This document shows, in pieces, positions 25,073 through 36,671 of a DNA stretch of 64,000 nucleotides. The stretch is taken from the NCBI RefSeq assembly GCF_003368295.1, contig NW_020523356.1:1-64000 (forward strand), given 5' to 3'. Position 1 is the stretch's first letter. Each line of letters opens with the position of its first letter. This stretch comes from Carassius auratus. Its lineage: Eukaryota; Chordata; Actinopteri; Cypriniformes; Cyprinidae. The notes beneath the pieces are model-generated. The model searched no databases and was not told the DNA's origin. It saw only the letters and a program-made list of their open reading frames with translations. Made by a program: the position numbers and the translations under genes.

Positions 25073-25769
25073 TTAGGGGAGAGCAGGGGAGAAAGTACCA
25101 TTTTTCAGAAAAACTTCATTTTAAAAGATAATGTCGTAGACAGAGATATATTTCTGCTGTGGCCAGTAACTCAGAAGTGTGGTCTAACAATACCAGGTGG
25201 TATTTTGTAGAAATGTAGAAAGACTTTAGTATAATTTCACTTTGAACAGAAGTTGAACATTGTTACTTTAGACCCTATCGGTTGGGACGAAAGTAACACA
25301 CAGGTGGGTCAAAAGTAACACAACAATATAAGCTAGATTTTTTGCTGTTACTCTTATTTTTCTTAAGTATACCTGATTGTGACCTTGTTAATAAATAACT
25401 GCAAACATATTTTGCCCTTTATCTTTGCAAAAAAATTATTAAATTACATTTTCATATTTTCATTTTAAATGTAAGTTTAAGTTTCATCGGATGTCTTAAA
25501 ACCTCACTGTATTTTTTTATTGTAAATTTCAATGTATTTTTATATAATAATAAAAAAATTATACAGAATGCACAATATAAAAATTTAATCACATTAGCAT
25601 AATAAAAAAACTCTAAACATAATGTAACAGTAGGAAATCACATGATATTTCTCAGCTCCGTCAAGGATTGTATGCTGAACATGCTGTCATAGCTGGGAAT
25701 GCAAATGCAGAAAGAGGCTCTGAGAAAATCACTTTTCCCCGTGTTACTTTCGCCCCGGTTCTCCCCTAA
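25073..25769. mobile_element. Non-autonomous TIR DNA transposon (697 bp)
   Basis: The left end reads TTAGGGGAGAGCAGGGGAGA followed by AAGTA. The reverse complement of the right end reads TTAGGGGAGAACCGGGGCGA followed by AAGTAAC. This is an inverted repeat of about 26 bp with three mismatches. A second internal GGGACGAAAGTAACACACAG and GGTCAAAAGTAACACAAC pair at about 25285-25325 repeats the subterminal motif. There is no transposase. The target duplication is probably TA, but the end sequence is itself palindromic at that point, so it is ambiguous. The superfamily is not determined. Confidence 0.8.
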
Positions 25770-25924
25770 ATATGCTGACTGTGGATTTCAGCATATAAGA
25801 TTAAATGTTTTCTTTTCAACATGTTTACATATTCAGTAGGATATTAAACCAAATTTTATATATATTTGCATACGCGTTTTTTAAGAAATTACTACTTTGT
25901 ATGTTTGAATTACTCTTTTGAATT

Positions 25925-26165
25925 GTCTATTCAAAGAATTCCACAAAAATATTAAGCAGCACATTTGTTTTTAAGATTGATAAGAAATGTTTCTTGAGCA
26001 CCAAATCAGCATTTGAATGGTTTCTGAAGGATCAACTGACACTGAAGACTGGAGTAATGGCTTCTGAAAATTCAGCTTTGCCATCACAGGAATAAATAAA
26101 TATTTTAAATCTATTAAAATTGAAAACATTTATTTTAAATTGTAATAATACTTCATTACATTACT
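25925..26165 (+). repeat. Dispersed fish repeat 'W', near-complete copy (plus)
   Basis: Contains AAATGTTTCTTGAGCACCAA, then ATCAGCATTTGAATGGTTTC, TGAAGGATCAACTGACACTG, AAGACTGGAGTAATGGCTTC and AATTCAGCTTTGCCATCACA. It then continues through GGAATAAATAAATATTTTAA and TTATTTTAAATTGTAATAAT. It is the best-preserved copy of the upstream half among the four in this window. Confidence 0.8.
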
Positions 26166-28439
26166 CTTTTACCTATATCACAGATTAAATGCAAAATGCA
26201 ATGACAATGCAGCATGCCAGTGATAGTTTTGTCAACTGGCCTGACCCCTTATCCTCCCATTAGGTCATCTTTACTGTTGAGTCCTACAGTTTGGATGTAG
26301 ACGCAGATAATAATAACACGAGATAAAACACTGAGAACATTAAAAAAAAACACCACAAGAACAATCAAGAGGATTCATTAGCCTAGCTGGTGCCAGCTTA
26401 GGTTACAATATATTATGGTATGAATAATGAGCTAATCAAGCTAATAATCCATTAAACACCCTTTGAGCAGCTGTTGATTTTGAAGATTTTGAACTCTATT
26501 TATTAATGCACCAGTAAATAAAATGTATAAATTAGCCACATTGCGTCAAGTGATTGGGCTCTAGAACACAATCATTAAGAAAAATGTATGCACAAATACA
26601 TTTCCATATAACATGGTTGACAATGCAAACAAGCATTTCATCTTGACCAAAAACATACATTTACCATCTGTTTACTACAGAATACCAGCTACTTAAATAT
26701 CACATATAAAGCAATAGATACGTCCAGACACACAACAATATCATACTACCACATAACCGTTCACTGCACAATGGGGACATCTGGGACCTGGGCAGATCTG
26801 TGATTGCGTACCGGTAATAATTCACCAGCTAGTAAATGTAGGACCCTCAGTCTCCCATCCCAGGAGTCTCTCTTTACTGCCATGTCATAAAAGCCCGGGT
26901 ACATGTCATTGCAGAGGGATAAAATACTTTGTAGAAACTGTAAAAAGCAGCAGAATGTCTTGAGGTCCCCCCCTCTTCCTTGTGGTCTGTGCTCATGGTG
27001 TTTTTTAATTAAAGGGAATGTACTGCAGTAAGCCTCCACTAGCTCACATACACCCACATTATTCTATCTACTGTGGGGCTGTAAAACTGCGGTTAATGTC
27101 TGGTTGTAGCTCGGTAGAGGGGAAATGAGAGTATACGGCACAGCTAGAAGTGAAAAGCAGAAAAAACATTTATTTCCTTCTGCCCCCTCGCCCCGCTCTT
27201 GTCGTTTCCTTCTCTTTCCCTCTTGCGTGTGTCCAATCTCTGCAATCTGTCATCCGCTGGCATTTACAGTGCATTTCATTCACTCGTTCCTTAAGGACAA
27301 TTGGTTTTCTCCCCTGATTCCATTAACATGAAGGCAAAGAGAAATGAGAGGCACACGGACGCTGGAAGAACCCAACATTTACCACCCCACCTGTCAACAC
27401 CTACACAACACTCTACATACGTGACGCGAAATGCCATGGTGCACAAACGCATTTAAGTTTCTGAAAAAAGAATCACATTTTGAACCTGATATTTTGCATT
27501 ACTGGAGAGGAAAAGACTCATGAAGGTCATGTTTGAATGCTAAACAATGCATCACACCAAAAGCACAGCCCGAGCCAATTCAATGCACCACTTTGCTAGT
27601 TTCTTAACATGGGATGGCCCAATTTTTCCTTCAAACATGCAATGTTTATAGTGGTCACTATGCAGACCCTTTTTTTTACAGCACATAGCTCTGTAAATTA
27701 ATATACCAGACTTTTAGAAATATGTTCTGGTAATGCTTTATAAATAACTTCATTATTTATACCATGGCAAGAAAATGAAAAGGATGCTTAACAGTGGGGA
27801 ACCTAGCAGGATGTGAATAAAGAGCTAAAGTTACAAATCAATTAAAAAAAATAAAAAAATAAAAAAAATGAAGAAACACCTGGAATATTTCTTAATAAAT
27901 GTGTATTTCCATGTTAAAAGTCGTGTTAGCTGTGGCTGTGCTCAAATTCTCCTAGAAAGTTCCTACTTACAAGTTTAAAAATATTAATTTAAGACATGGT
28001 GTGGGTGTGTTAGTCCATTTAGTAAAACAGACCGAACAAATACATATTTCTCTCTCTCTTTTTTTTCTCAACAAAGACAGAGCTTTTTTAGCACTAATAC
28101 AACATAATGAAAAGCAAAAAATATTGTTTGGCTGCACAAGTCTATCTCCTCCAGGCTAAATTTGTAGCTTTTTGTCACTATCAGCACACATATTATTCAC
28201 AAACTAGTGTTATTGTAGTGTTATTTATATTTTAATTACCTTTTATATTTAAATTCTCAATTTTAGTTATTTCGTTATGTGCTTCTTTCATTTTTATTAG
28301 ATTTTTTGTTTCCATTTAGCTTTAATTTATTTTTTATTACAGTTTAAGAAATTAAACTGATTTCAGTTTAGTTGCTAAGGCAACTTTTTGGGTGTTAGTA
28401 ATAATATGTTAGTGTTAAGGTTATCTATAAGGCAGTGTG
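26166..28439. other. Mostly unique non-coding DNA
   Basis: The block 26755-27060 is complex and repeat-free. A 98-codon minus-strand frame crosses it, but I see no domain and no good splice context. 27180-27330 is pyrimidine-rich. 27830-27880 is an A-rich simple run. Confidence 0.35.
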
Positions 28440-29038
28440 CTCCAAAACAGTGACAGCATTCACATTTAGAAGACAAAAGCATTCAAAGCATGCAGTTCGT
28501 CACTTCCGCCAAAATGGCTCAAAGACCGGCTCATCTTCTCATCAAATCTTCTGACCAATCAAATGCTCTCTATAATCTGAAACACATGCCCCATACACTA
28601 TAAATAGACACTGAAGCACCGGCTGAGATCGGTTCACAGTGTAGTATCTCCTGTACAGTAAATGGCTCATAGTGAACAATAGGCGATAGGTAAAAATTCA
28701 AACAGTGTAAATAAGCTTTCGATTGGTGCAAATGAGGTCCAGTTTCACATCGTTTCACACGAACCGCAGCAGCACACACATACTTTTCCGGACCTATATT
28801 AAAAACTTTTACAACTACACAGCCTCAGCATGATTATGACCACTATTTTGTTTTATTAAGAGTTTCATATTGCTCAATGGCTCTGGCCCAAGTAGATATA
28901 AACAAAACATTCTTGGCTATTTTAAAAAGGGGGCAGGTCTGCTAGATATGTTCCGCCCTCTCTTCCTGTTTCAGTTGAAATTATATCACCACATAGAATA
29001 ATGTTTGGTGTTTCAAGGCATTTCAGGGGACCTTTAAG
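28440..29038 (+). mobile_element. Probable 3' part of a non-autonomous DNA transposon
   Basis: The segment ends GCATTTCAGGGGACCTTTAA at 29019-29038. That is the type of terminus (GGACCTTTAA) seen on a group of cyprinid DNA elements. The interior includes CTGACCAATCAAATGCTCTC, ACACTATAAATAGACACTGA and ATGGCTCATAGTGAACAATA. No left end was found, so this is a partial or degenerate copy. Confidence 0.4.
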
Positions 29039-29379
29039 TCATTTAAGCTAAGTTACACCGTGTCTACACTGGATGTGACAAAGCACCCATTGCAAATAAT
29101 TTGTACATTGTGTCAGTACATCATAAATTGAATGAGGAATCGGTTTATTGTTGGGGATTTGTTGTGTCGAATGTGAATTTATTACTTTTTTATTTAGATG
29201 ATATTAAGATTAAGATTAAACAAAATGTACTGAACAACAGAACCAAAAGAGCAACCTTATGTATGCTGTTAAACTGTACCTTTAACAGCGTGTTTTGTGC
29301 AAGGTATACCTCTCTGTCTATCTGTGTATTAAGCGTCTTCAGCAATAGGATTGTGAGCTCGGGGCACTGTGGATCATGG

Positions 29380-29720
29380 CAGCTATGATGGGGGAAATTA
29401 TTCAAGAAAACGGAGGTATTGGAACAATCTTAAACACCACAGCTCTCCCTTCATTCAGCCTCACGGCATAGACAAATAACAGCCGCCATCCGCCTGATCC
29501 GGTGCTTCAAGGAGAAAATGGCCTTGTGGGGGAAAAAAAACGTATAAGCAATAAAGCTTTTTATTTCAGAGCGAGACAAAAATAAATTGTTCACCATTGT
29601 AATGGTCTTTCTTTGCTTCGGCATCGGCGTGTGCGGGAGAAATTTCAATATACTGGAACATCTTAATACAGAATTTATCAGCGAGCTTCACTCACAGGGC
29701 CATGGTAATAATCCTTGTTC
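29380..29720. promoter_or_regulatory. Repeat-free block; candidate conserved non-coding element
   Basis: About 340 bp with no repeat structure, mixed composition and retained CpGs, bounded by AT-rich sequence. It contains GATCATGGCAGCTATGATGG, GCAATAAAGCTTTTTATTTC and GGCATCGGCGTGTGCGGGAG. I see no splice-bounded coding frame. Judged only on appearance; cross-species alignment is needed to support it. Confidence 0.25.
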
Positions 29721-30329
29721 CTGCAGAGGGATGGAGTAAACCCACTTTATTCCAGGTTTTTTCTAGTTTGCTGCTAAAACCTGCACATGATTACATAAGG
29801 ACTTTTTATAGCTGGACTTGTTCTGTCAAATTAGGTCTTTTAGCACCCTGCCCTGCTGGAATTAGACTTATTTCCTTCTTCTGAATACAGATAATCAGGG
29901 TTTCACTATGGGTTTAAAAGAAACTCCCAGTCTAAAAAACTGGAGGAAAGAGAGAACGTGAGAAGAAATGGAGCACAAGCAATACAGGGAGAGAATGGGA
30001 TACAGTCAGATACAGATAGAGTGAGAGGACTGGAGAACGTGAGAAAAAGAGACAGAGAGAAAGAGATGCTTTTCTCAATAGATCTGAACATAGGAAGAAA
30101 TTCTCACCTTCTCTATAATCAGCATGAGATGATCCCTCTGAGAGATTACAGATGGTAAGCACCGCAATTCCTTCCACTTTGAATTCTGTCCTTGCTCTTG
30201 AGAGAGAAAGAAAATGTGCACACTCAAGGGCTCTCTATATTTTTGTGATGCTCAAGACAATAACAAAAATAAAATCATTCATTTAAAACAGTGCAATAAA
30301 TTTATTTTGACTTTTCATGTTGTGTTTGG
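29721..30329. other. Unassigned non-coding DNA
   Basis: Purine-rich AGAGA sequence at 29940-30070. No gene or repeat ends recognised. Confidence 0.4.
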
Positions 30330-30790
30330 TGTCTGAGAGACATAATTTTAATATCTTAAAAAAACGACCTACCTACCACGGAACATTATTTTGTGTAATG
30401 CAATGTTTACACGGTTTAAGGTTAAAAAACAAACATTATTTTCCACATACCGTACATTATTCTTGCTCCACTATGCCCCGTCTTTCTAAAAAGCGTAGAT
30501 TTTTACAAAGCTCATCGTGCTGTGCTCTGATTTGGCCAGATATCTAGTGCGTTGTGATTGGCTGAATTCCATATGACGGAAATGTTATGCCCCTTACCAG
30601 GATCAGGAAAATTTTCTCCATTAAATGCACTGCACGCACTCGAATATTTGGGTTGAACTTTTCTGGAACAGTATTGTAAATAAAACTTCACCACTGATTT
30701 CTAGTTGTGTCCTCTTTTGGAAGGCCAAACAAAGTAGTTTTGCTTTCACAATGAAACACACAGCTTCTCCACGAAATGCCGGCGGCATAC
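30330..30790 (+). mobile_element. Fragment of a cyprinid DNA transposon, interrupted by Tc1
   Basis: The segment contains ACGGTTTAAGGTTAAAAAAC, ATTATTTTCCACATACCGTA, ATGCCCCGTCTTTCTAAAAA and GCGTTGTGATTGGCTGAATT. I recognise the block order from a widespread cyprinid non-autonomous transposon. It ends abruptly at the TA used by the Tc1 insertion (30791-30792), so it was probably the pre-existing target. The rest of it was not found on the far side of the Tc1 copy, whose 3' end is also missing. Confidence 0.45.
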
Positions 30791-30792
30791 TA

Positions 30793-32025
30793 CAGTTGCA
30801 TCTCAGTAAATTAGAATGTTGTGGAAAAGTTCATTTATTTCAGTAATTCAGCTCAAATTGTGAAACTTCTGTATTAAATAAATTAAATGCACACAGACTG
30901 TTCTTTTATTTGTGATGATTTTTGCTCACATTTAACAAAAACCCACCATTTCACAGTCTCAACAAATTAGAATATGGCAATCAGCTAATCAACTCAAAAC
31001 ACCTGCAAATGTTTGTGGCTTGCCCTCCTTATGAAGTGTGCAATGATTGCCTTCTGGACAACTGTCAGATCAGCAGTATTTGCCATAATTGTGTAGCCTA
31101 GTGAATCAAACTGAGAGACCATTTTGAAGGCTTAGGAAACCTTCATTGCCAACCGAGAGAACCGCAGCCTTATGAGGATTGTCAAGCAAAATCAATTCAA
31201 GAATTTGAGTGAACTTCACAAGGAACTGACTGAGGCTGGGGTCAAGGCATCAAGAGCCACCACACAGTCGTGTCAAGGAATTTGCTGAACCACGGACAAT
31301 GTCAGAGTCTTCTTACCTGGGCTAAGGAGAAGAAGAACTGGACTGTTGCCCAGTGATCCAAAGTCCTCTTTTCGGATGAGAGCAAGTTTTGTATTTCATT
31401 TGGAAACCAAGGACCTAGAGTCTGGAGAAAGGGCGGAAAAGTTATAGCCCAAGTTGCTTGAAGTAGTTGAAAGTTTCCACAGTCTGTGATTATTTGGGGT
31501 GCAATGTCATCTGCTGGTGTTTTTTGAAAACCAAAGTCACTTCACCCGTATACCAAGAAATTTAGAAACACTTCGTGCTTCCTTCTACTGACCAGATTTT
31601 TGAAGATGCTGATTTCATTTTCCAGCAGGACTTGGCACCTGCCCACACTGCCAAAAGCACCAAAGTTTGGTTAATTGACCATGGTGTTGGTGTGCTTGAC
31701 AGGCCAGCAAACTCACCAGACCTGAACCCCATAGAGAATCTATGGGCTATTCTCAAGAGAAAAATTAGACACAAGAGACCAAAAAATGCAGATGAGCTGA
31801 AGGCCACTGTCAAAGAAACCTGGACTTCCATTCCACCTCAGCAGTGCCACAAACTGATCACCTCCATGCCACCCCAAATTGAGGCAGTAAAGAATTAAAG
31901 CAAAAGGAGCCCCTACCAAATATTGAGTACATGTACAGTAAATGAACATACTTTCCAGAAGGACAACAATTCACCAACAAAGTTTTTTAAATGTGAGCCA
32001 AAATCATTACAATTAAAAGACTACT
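30793..32025 (+). mobile_element. Tc1-like transposon, 3'-truncated, internally rearranged
   Basis: The element begins CAGTTGCATCTCAGTAAATT directly after TA at 30791-30792, the classic Tc1 arrangement. The 5' inverted repeat runs to about 30885 (TCATTTATTTCAGTAATTCA, then ACTCAAATTGTGAAACT-type sequence). The transposase region follows but is damaged. About 130 bp (31011-31141) is inverted, about 100 bp of the N-terminal coding region is missing after 31150, and further deletions occur near 31275 and 31520. Homology ends near 32025 before the 3' terminal repeat, so the element cannot move on its own. I recognise the family as a common fish Tc1 group. Confidence 0.93.
31150..31898 (+). pseudogene. 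Tc1-like transposase pseudogene
   Basis: The product of an intact copy would be a DD34E transposase that binds the terminal repeats and cuts and pastes the element at TA sites. Part of the DNA-binding region is readable from 31162 (RSLMRIVKQNQFKNL). The first catalytic segment lies near 31370 (VLFSDESKF). The last 107 codons (31575-31898) are open and contain QQDLAPAHTA and SPDLNPIENLW. The second catalytic Asp (residue 19 of that frame) and Glu (residue 54) are 34 residues apart, as expected for DD34E. The reading frame is broken by deletions and the start region is inverted, so no functional protein is expected. Confidence 0.92.
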
Positions 32026-32769
32026 TAAACTATTTAAAGACTTTACACTTCAAATTAATATTTTAAAGTGCGTGAATAAATCTAACCACCCCTATAGATT
32101 TATGTTTCACTTTTCATAATCCGTGACCGACAGAGGAGCATCTTTGCGGCAGGGATTTAAAACTTCACCTGACTCAAACTGACACAGGCAGAGACTGGGT
32201 TTTTTTCAAACAAGAGATTTCAAAACATTTCAGCTGGTGTATATATATATCGTGGATATATTATTTTTGTAGTACTACGGTAATATCTGGCACAGCTCGA
32301 GCAGGTCAAACTACAATGCAAAATATTAATAACTATGACTGGGACTGTTATATATATACTATTATAAAGATAAGACCATTATACTAAAATGCTATGAATT
32401 TTTAGAGTTGAGCTAAAAAGAGTTTTGCAGTTTTTTGTGAAGAATGCAACCACAAAAGGAGTTCGCTTTCAGATCTCCTCAGATATGTTCATGTCCATTT
32501 GGGCCCTTTTTGCAAATAGCCTCCAAGTCTTAATATTAACGTTATGTTGTATAAAAAACAAAGCATATTCTATAAGAAATTATGAGTTGAATCCCATTGA
32601 TTAAAAACTTACTATCAAATGCGTCACTCTACTGGTCATCTTCAGTGTGCGCAGCTCAAAACAGAAATGCAGAACATTCACTGCTAACATTTTAGGCTAA
32701 CGTTATAATGAGAACACTATAAAAAAAATGTAAATTGTTATGGTTACGTCGACGTTAAGTGTTAGCTAT
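32026..32769. other. Unassigned non-coding DNA
   Basis: AT-rich, with a short AT run near 32240. No gene or paired repeat ends seen. Confidence 0.4.
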
Positions 32770-33297
32770 CTATTCAACAAAACATAAAACATTATTTTCC
32801 CCGTTTATATCTGCAAGGTGTTCATTACACATTTTCCGTGTGTTAACATCAATGATTATGTTAGTCGAATGTCTGACTTGACTCTTGATAAATGTATTTT
32901 GCCCATTCACTAGTTCACGCTTACATATAATTAGCTGAGGTATGGTATGCGTATTTGGCGTGCTGTCCGGGGAAGGGCTCCGAGCTCGGGAATTGCCCGA
33001 ACCTAGAGTACCCCCCTTCCCCGTATATTGTAAAGTGAACTTGAAGTGAGGAGATGGGGTGGAGGAGGGATGCTGATAAACCGTCAATGGATAGAGGTAA
33101 GTCAGCGATATTTATACTGTGGGATTGATTACTTGATTGTGGTCCACCTGTGATGATTAGGCTAAGTATCTGACGCGCTCCTCTCGAATCTTCATTGATA
33201 ATTACATAACATATGATTAGACTGTCAGTCAAATATCGACAAGATTAGAAAATTCCAATTCGACTATGAAAATGCTTAGTCAGGGACAACCCTAATT
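32770..33297 (-). mobile_element. Possible hAT-like element fragment
   Basis: Read on the minus strand from 33297, the sequence starts TTAGGGTTGTCCCTGACTAA and continues GCATTTTCATAGTCGAATTG. This resembles the terminus of fish hAT elements that begin 'TAGGGCTGTCCC'. Interior sequence at 32940-33100 is GC-rich and contains GGGGAAGGGGGGTACTCTAG. Overlapping minus-strand frames of 105 and 103 codons (32770-33087, 32921-33232) show no transposase motif. A matching opposite end was not found. Family assignment is tentative. Confidence 0.35.
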
Positions 33298-33429
33298 GTA
33301 TGTGCAAGTATATAATAATAGTCTACACTCCAAATTTGCGCATAATATACCTGGACATACAAAACTGTCCTAGTATGTGTCTTAGATAAATAAGTGTATG
33401 AGTGCATCAATAGTGTTGTGTGTTCCACA

Positions 33430-34395
33430 GTTATTGTCAAGTGTTCATGAAATGGATTGCCTGAGGGAAGAAAATATTCCTGTGTCTAAATGTGTTCTAG
33501 TGCTCAGAGCTCTATAGTGTCGACCAGATGGTAACAGTTCAAAGTGGGAGTGTTCTGGATGTGAGGGGTCCAAAGTGATTTCCTAGGCCTTTTGCTCACT
33601 ATGGATGAGTACAGTTCTTTAAGAGATGAGAGGGTTGTACCAATGATTCGCTCAGCTGTAGTCTTCTGAGGTCAGATTTGGTAGCTGAGCTAAACCAGAC
33701 AGTTATAGAAGTGCAGAGAACGGATTCAATGATGGTTGAGTAGAACTGTTTCAGCAGCTCCTGTGGCAGGTTGAATTTCCTCAGCTGGCAAAGGAAGTAT
33801 AACCTCTACTGGGCCTTTTTCACAATGGAGTCAATGTGAGCTGTCCCACTTTAGGTCCTGAGAGATGGTGGTGCCCAGGAACCTGAATGACACCACTGCA
33901 GTCACAGTGCTGTCCATGATGGTGAGTGGGAGGAGAGCATGGGGTTTTCTCCTGAAGTCACTATCATTTCCACTTTTTTTAAGCTTGTTGAGCTCCAAGC
34001 TGTTGAGACTGCACAAGACAGCCAGCTCTTTAACCTGCTGTCTGTAAGCAGACTCGTCACCATCCTGAATGAGGCCGATGAGTGCTGTGTCATCTGCAAA
34101 CTTTAGGAGCTTGACAGAGGGGTCTTTAGAGGTCCAGTTGTTGGTGTACAAGGAGAAGAGCAGTGGGGAGAGAACACAGCCCTGAGGAGCTCCAGTGCTG
34201 ATTATACGGGTACTGGATGTGTATTTTTCCACCTTCACTAGCTGCTGCCTGTCTGTCAGGAAGCTGTTGATCCACTGACAGATGGAGGTGGGCATGGAGA
34301 GCTGAATTATTTTGGGCAGGAGGAGGTTTGGGATGATAGTGTTAAAGGCCGAGCTGAAGTCCACAAACAAGATCCTCACATAAGTCCCTGGACTG
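33430..34395 (-). pseudogene. Rex1/CR1-like LINE reverse transcriptase, 5'-truncated pseudogene
   Basis: The minus strand encodes reverse transcriptase motifs in order. Motif A is FVDFSSAFNTIIP, motif B is GAPQGCVLSPLLFSLYTN and motif C is KLLKFADDTALIGL, with both catalytic Asp residues kept. FSSAFNT matches the motif A region used to define Rex1 elements, so a Rex1/CR1-type assignment is likely. The 182-codon open part (34379-33831) ends at a frameshift after LKWDSSH. Beyond it, in another frame, SIVKKAQ and RLYFLCQLRKFNLPQELL continue, with further stops, to about 33430. The upstream endonuclease region is absent. It is an old, dead 5'-truncated insertion. Confidence 0.9.
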
Positions 34396-34469
34396 TCTAG
34401 AAGATGTTACAGAACATAATGCAGTTTGATTCTGTTTATTTCTACACATGCTTATATGTTTTAACATTT

Positions 34470-34635
34470 AAAATGTATTTATAATGAACATGAATTAACA
34501 AAAAACAATAGTATAATTTAAACTAACATTTACCAAGATCAATTTAAGATTTTTTTTTAATTGTTAGTAAATGACCTCTAATGCATTAACTAATGTTAAC
34601 AGATTTGAACCTTATTGTAAAGCATTAACCATTTA
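34470..34635 (+). repeat. Fish 'TTATTGTAAAG' repeat fragment
   Basis: Ends with AATGCATTAACTAATGTTAA, then CAGATTTGAACCTTATTGTA and AAGCATTAACC. This is the typical end of a widespread fish non-autonomous element that finishes 'CCTTATTGTAAAGTGTTACC'. The interior has ATGAATTAACAAAAAACAAT. The 5' limit is uncertain. Confidence 0.5.
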
Positions 34636-34720
34636 TCTCACAAGATATCACACTGAATATGACTTTTTGAAATGAAAAAAATGCAGTTTAACTGTTAACA
34701 TTTTTAGAAGCAGCTATAGT

Positions 34721-34863
34721 GATGGCTCAATTGGTAGAGCCAGGTTGGGGGTTCGATTCCCCGGGAACACATGATAGGTAAAAATTGATAGCCTGAATGC
34801 ACTGTAAGTCGCATTGGATAAAAGCGTCTGCTAAATGCATTAATTTAATTTAATTTAATTTAA
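34721..34863 (+). mobile_element. tRNA-derived SINE
   Basis: The 5' region has an A-box-like GATGGCTCAATTGGTAGAGC and a B-box GGGTTCGATTCCC, the internal RNA polymerase III promoter of a tRNA-derived SINE. It lacks about 10-20 bp between the boxes relative to a tRNA. The 3' end is CTGTAAGTCGCATTGGATAA, then AAGCGTCTGCTAAATGCATT, a tail shared with fish L2-type LINEs. It finishes in a TTTAA simple run. It would be mobilised in trans by an L2-type LINE. No coding capacity. Confidence 0.9.
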
Positions 34864-35079
34864 CTCAGATGTCAGGTTAAAATGTCATCAGTGAACTCAC
34901 TATTATAAAGACAATTTCCAAGTAAAAACAACAAAGAGAGGAAAAGTAGGCACCAGATACAGTGATCCATTAGTTCTTATACACGAATCATCTATCTTTG
35001 TGTTTGTAGTTAGTGGCATGTCCAATGAGCACTAAACAAACCTCACAGAGTAGCCCAAGGTCTATCGTCAGATCCTCTG
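34864..35079. other. Unassigned non-coding DNA
   Basis: No structure recognised. Confidence 0.4.
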
Positions 35080-35590
35080 TGGATTTGATTGAGTGTGTTG
35101 AAAAGCTAGGCTAGCAATATGAAGCCATCGATTTCCTGCCATATTAAAAAGGATTAAGGTAGCCATAAATGCAACTGGAAGAAGACCTAATGGGCCATAC
35201 TTGTGTGCTAAACTTTAATGTCTGTTATTTTTTCCCTTTATTCGAAACCTTTAATCAAATTTCGTTTTCAATGATGGATGGCTGTCAACAGAGGCTGATA
35301 TATCTTATAGATCTCAAATGTCTGGATTCTTTCTATCAATATGAGAAGGCGCTCACAGAAGCAGGCAGATGGAACTAGAGCGAAACATTTGTCTTTTCAC
35401 GTCCTCAGGCAATGGATCACCAAGGTCAAGTATCCTTCATTCCAACAACCAACTGGCCCCTGCCGACTTCTGCAATGGAAGTCATAGTTAAATGTGGCAT
35501 CCTACACTAATGATACTCTTTAAACAGAGCCATTTGACTGTCCCACATATTTAATGCACCAATAATATCATTCAGAAGATTCATGCTGTG
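35080..35590. promoter_or_regulatory. Long repeat-free block; candidate conserved non-coding element
   Basis: About 500 bp with even base composition and no low-complexity runs or repeat-family motifs. It includes AAGCCATCGATTTCCTGCCA, ATTAAGGTAGCCATAAATGC and GGCATCCTACACTAATGATA. Short open frames in it are not protein-like. In a transposon-laden region this is the profile expected of vertebrate conserved enhancers, but I have no alignment to prove it. Confidence 0.28.
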
Positions 35591-36612
35591 AAATGTACCA
35601 CATAAAGCAGCATGTTGCTCTAAAGCAAGGAGGATTTTCAGTGTGCCGTGACACACAGGAAGTGTAGTCACCAGCCTTGACGCCGGAACGTCTAATGCTC
35701 TGTGAGAATTCTCAGAGAGTTTAAAAGGACTTTTGATCGCTACAGGGATGATTCTGGCCTGCTTTCCCCCCTCGCAGTGACATTCACAGACAGACTAAAA
35801 TTCTCCCAACATGACTCTACTGAACATGAATGTCCCTGACTTTTCCAGCAACGGGCTTCCAAGAGACAAAAATCACGCATCCTCTCTCTGGCGTACAGCA
35901 ACCAGGAGCCCAGCATAACAGAGTTTATTACACCAAACCAAGAGGGGTGAAGATACAGTAAATCCATTCAACTGGGAGGAAATAGTAGGTAAGAAAGTGA
36001 GCAAGAGAGAAAGAGTTGTAGACAGACACACACACACACAAAGCAGGAAAATGAGGAAGAGAGGCTGCTGCCAGACCCCAAGCACTCCCTGAAGGTATGC
36101 TGTATATTTCATACTGTTATGAGACAGTCTGAATGGTATTGTTTAATTCAATACCAATGGTATTGTTTAATTTAATTCCTGTCAGCTCTCTTACACAACA
36201 ACCACACACACAGAAACCACCCAGTAACATACTCAGGCCACAAATAGAAGCAATAAATTGAAATACACAGCTATGCACATACACACAAACACTAATACAC
36301 AACCTTATATACTCACATAAAAACATACATGTATAGAAACCCATCTGGGATATAAAGGTATATATTCAAATATGGAAAACATGGGTATTGATATACATCC
36401 TGATTAAATGCTGATTCATTTAACACTTAATCATATTTCAGTTATTGATGTCTATTAAACTCTCTCAATTATTGCTGTAAATGATACAGGTGATCCTCAA
36501 ACTTGGTACATTATGAATATATTATAAAAATATAATAACACCCAGACTCAATAAGTAAAGCTTAAATTGCATTTAAAAATAATGTACTATATATTATACT
36601 ATAAATGTGTAT

Positions 36613-36671
<59 letters not shown>
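36613..36671. repeat. (GATA)n microsatellite
   Basis: About 14 perfect tetranucleotide units. The surrounding 35591-37529 is unassigned, with CA-rich simple sequence at 36020-36330 and 37020-37090. Confidence 0.97.

Noticed and set aside
26761..27057. 98-codon minus-strand frame
   Set aside because: No recognisable motif, and no splice acceptor or donor in convincing positions; possibly conserved non-coding DNA instead.
32770..33232. Two overlapping minus-strand frames of 105 and 103 codons
   Set aside because: They overlap in different frames and neither shows transposase or other domain motifs; probably transposon-derived non-coding DNA.
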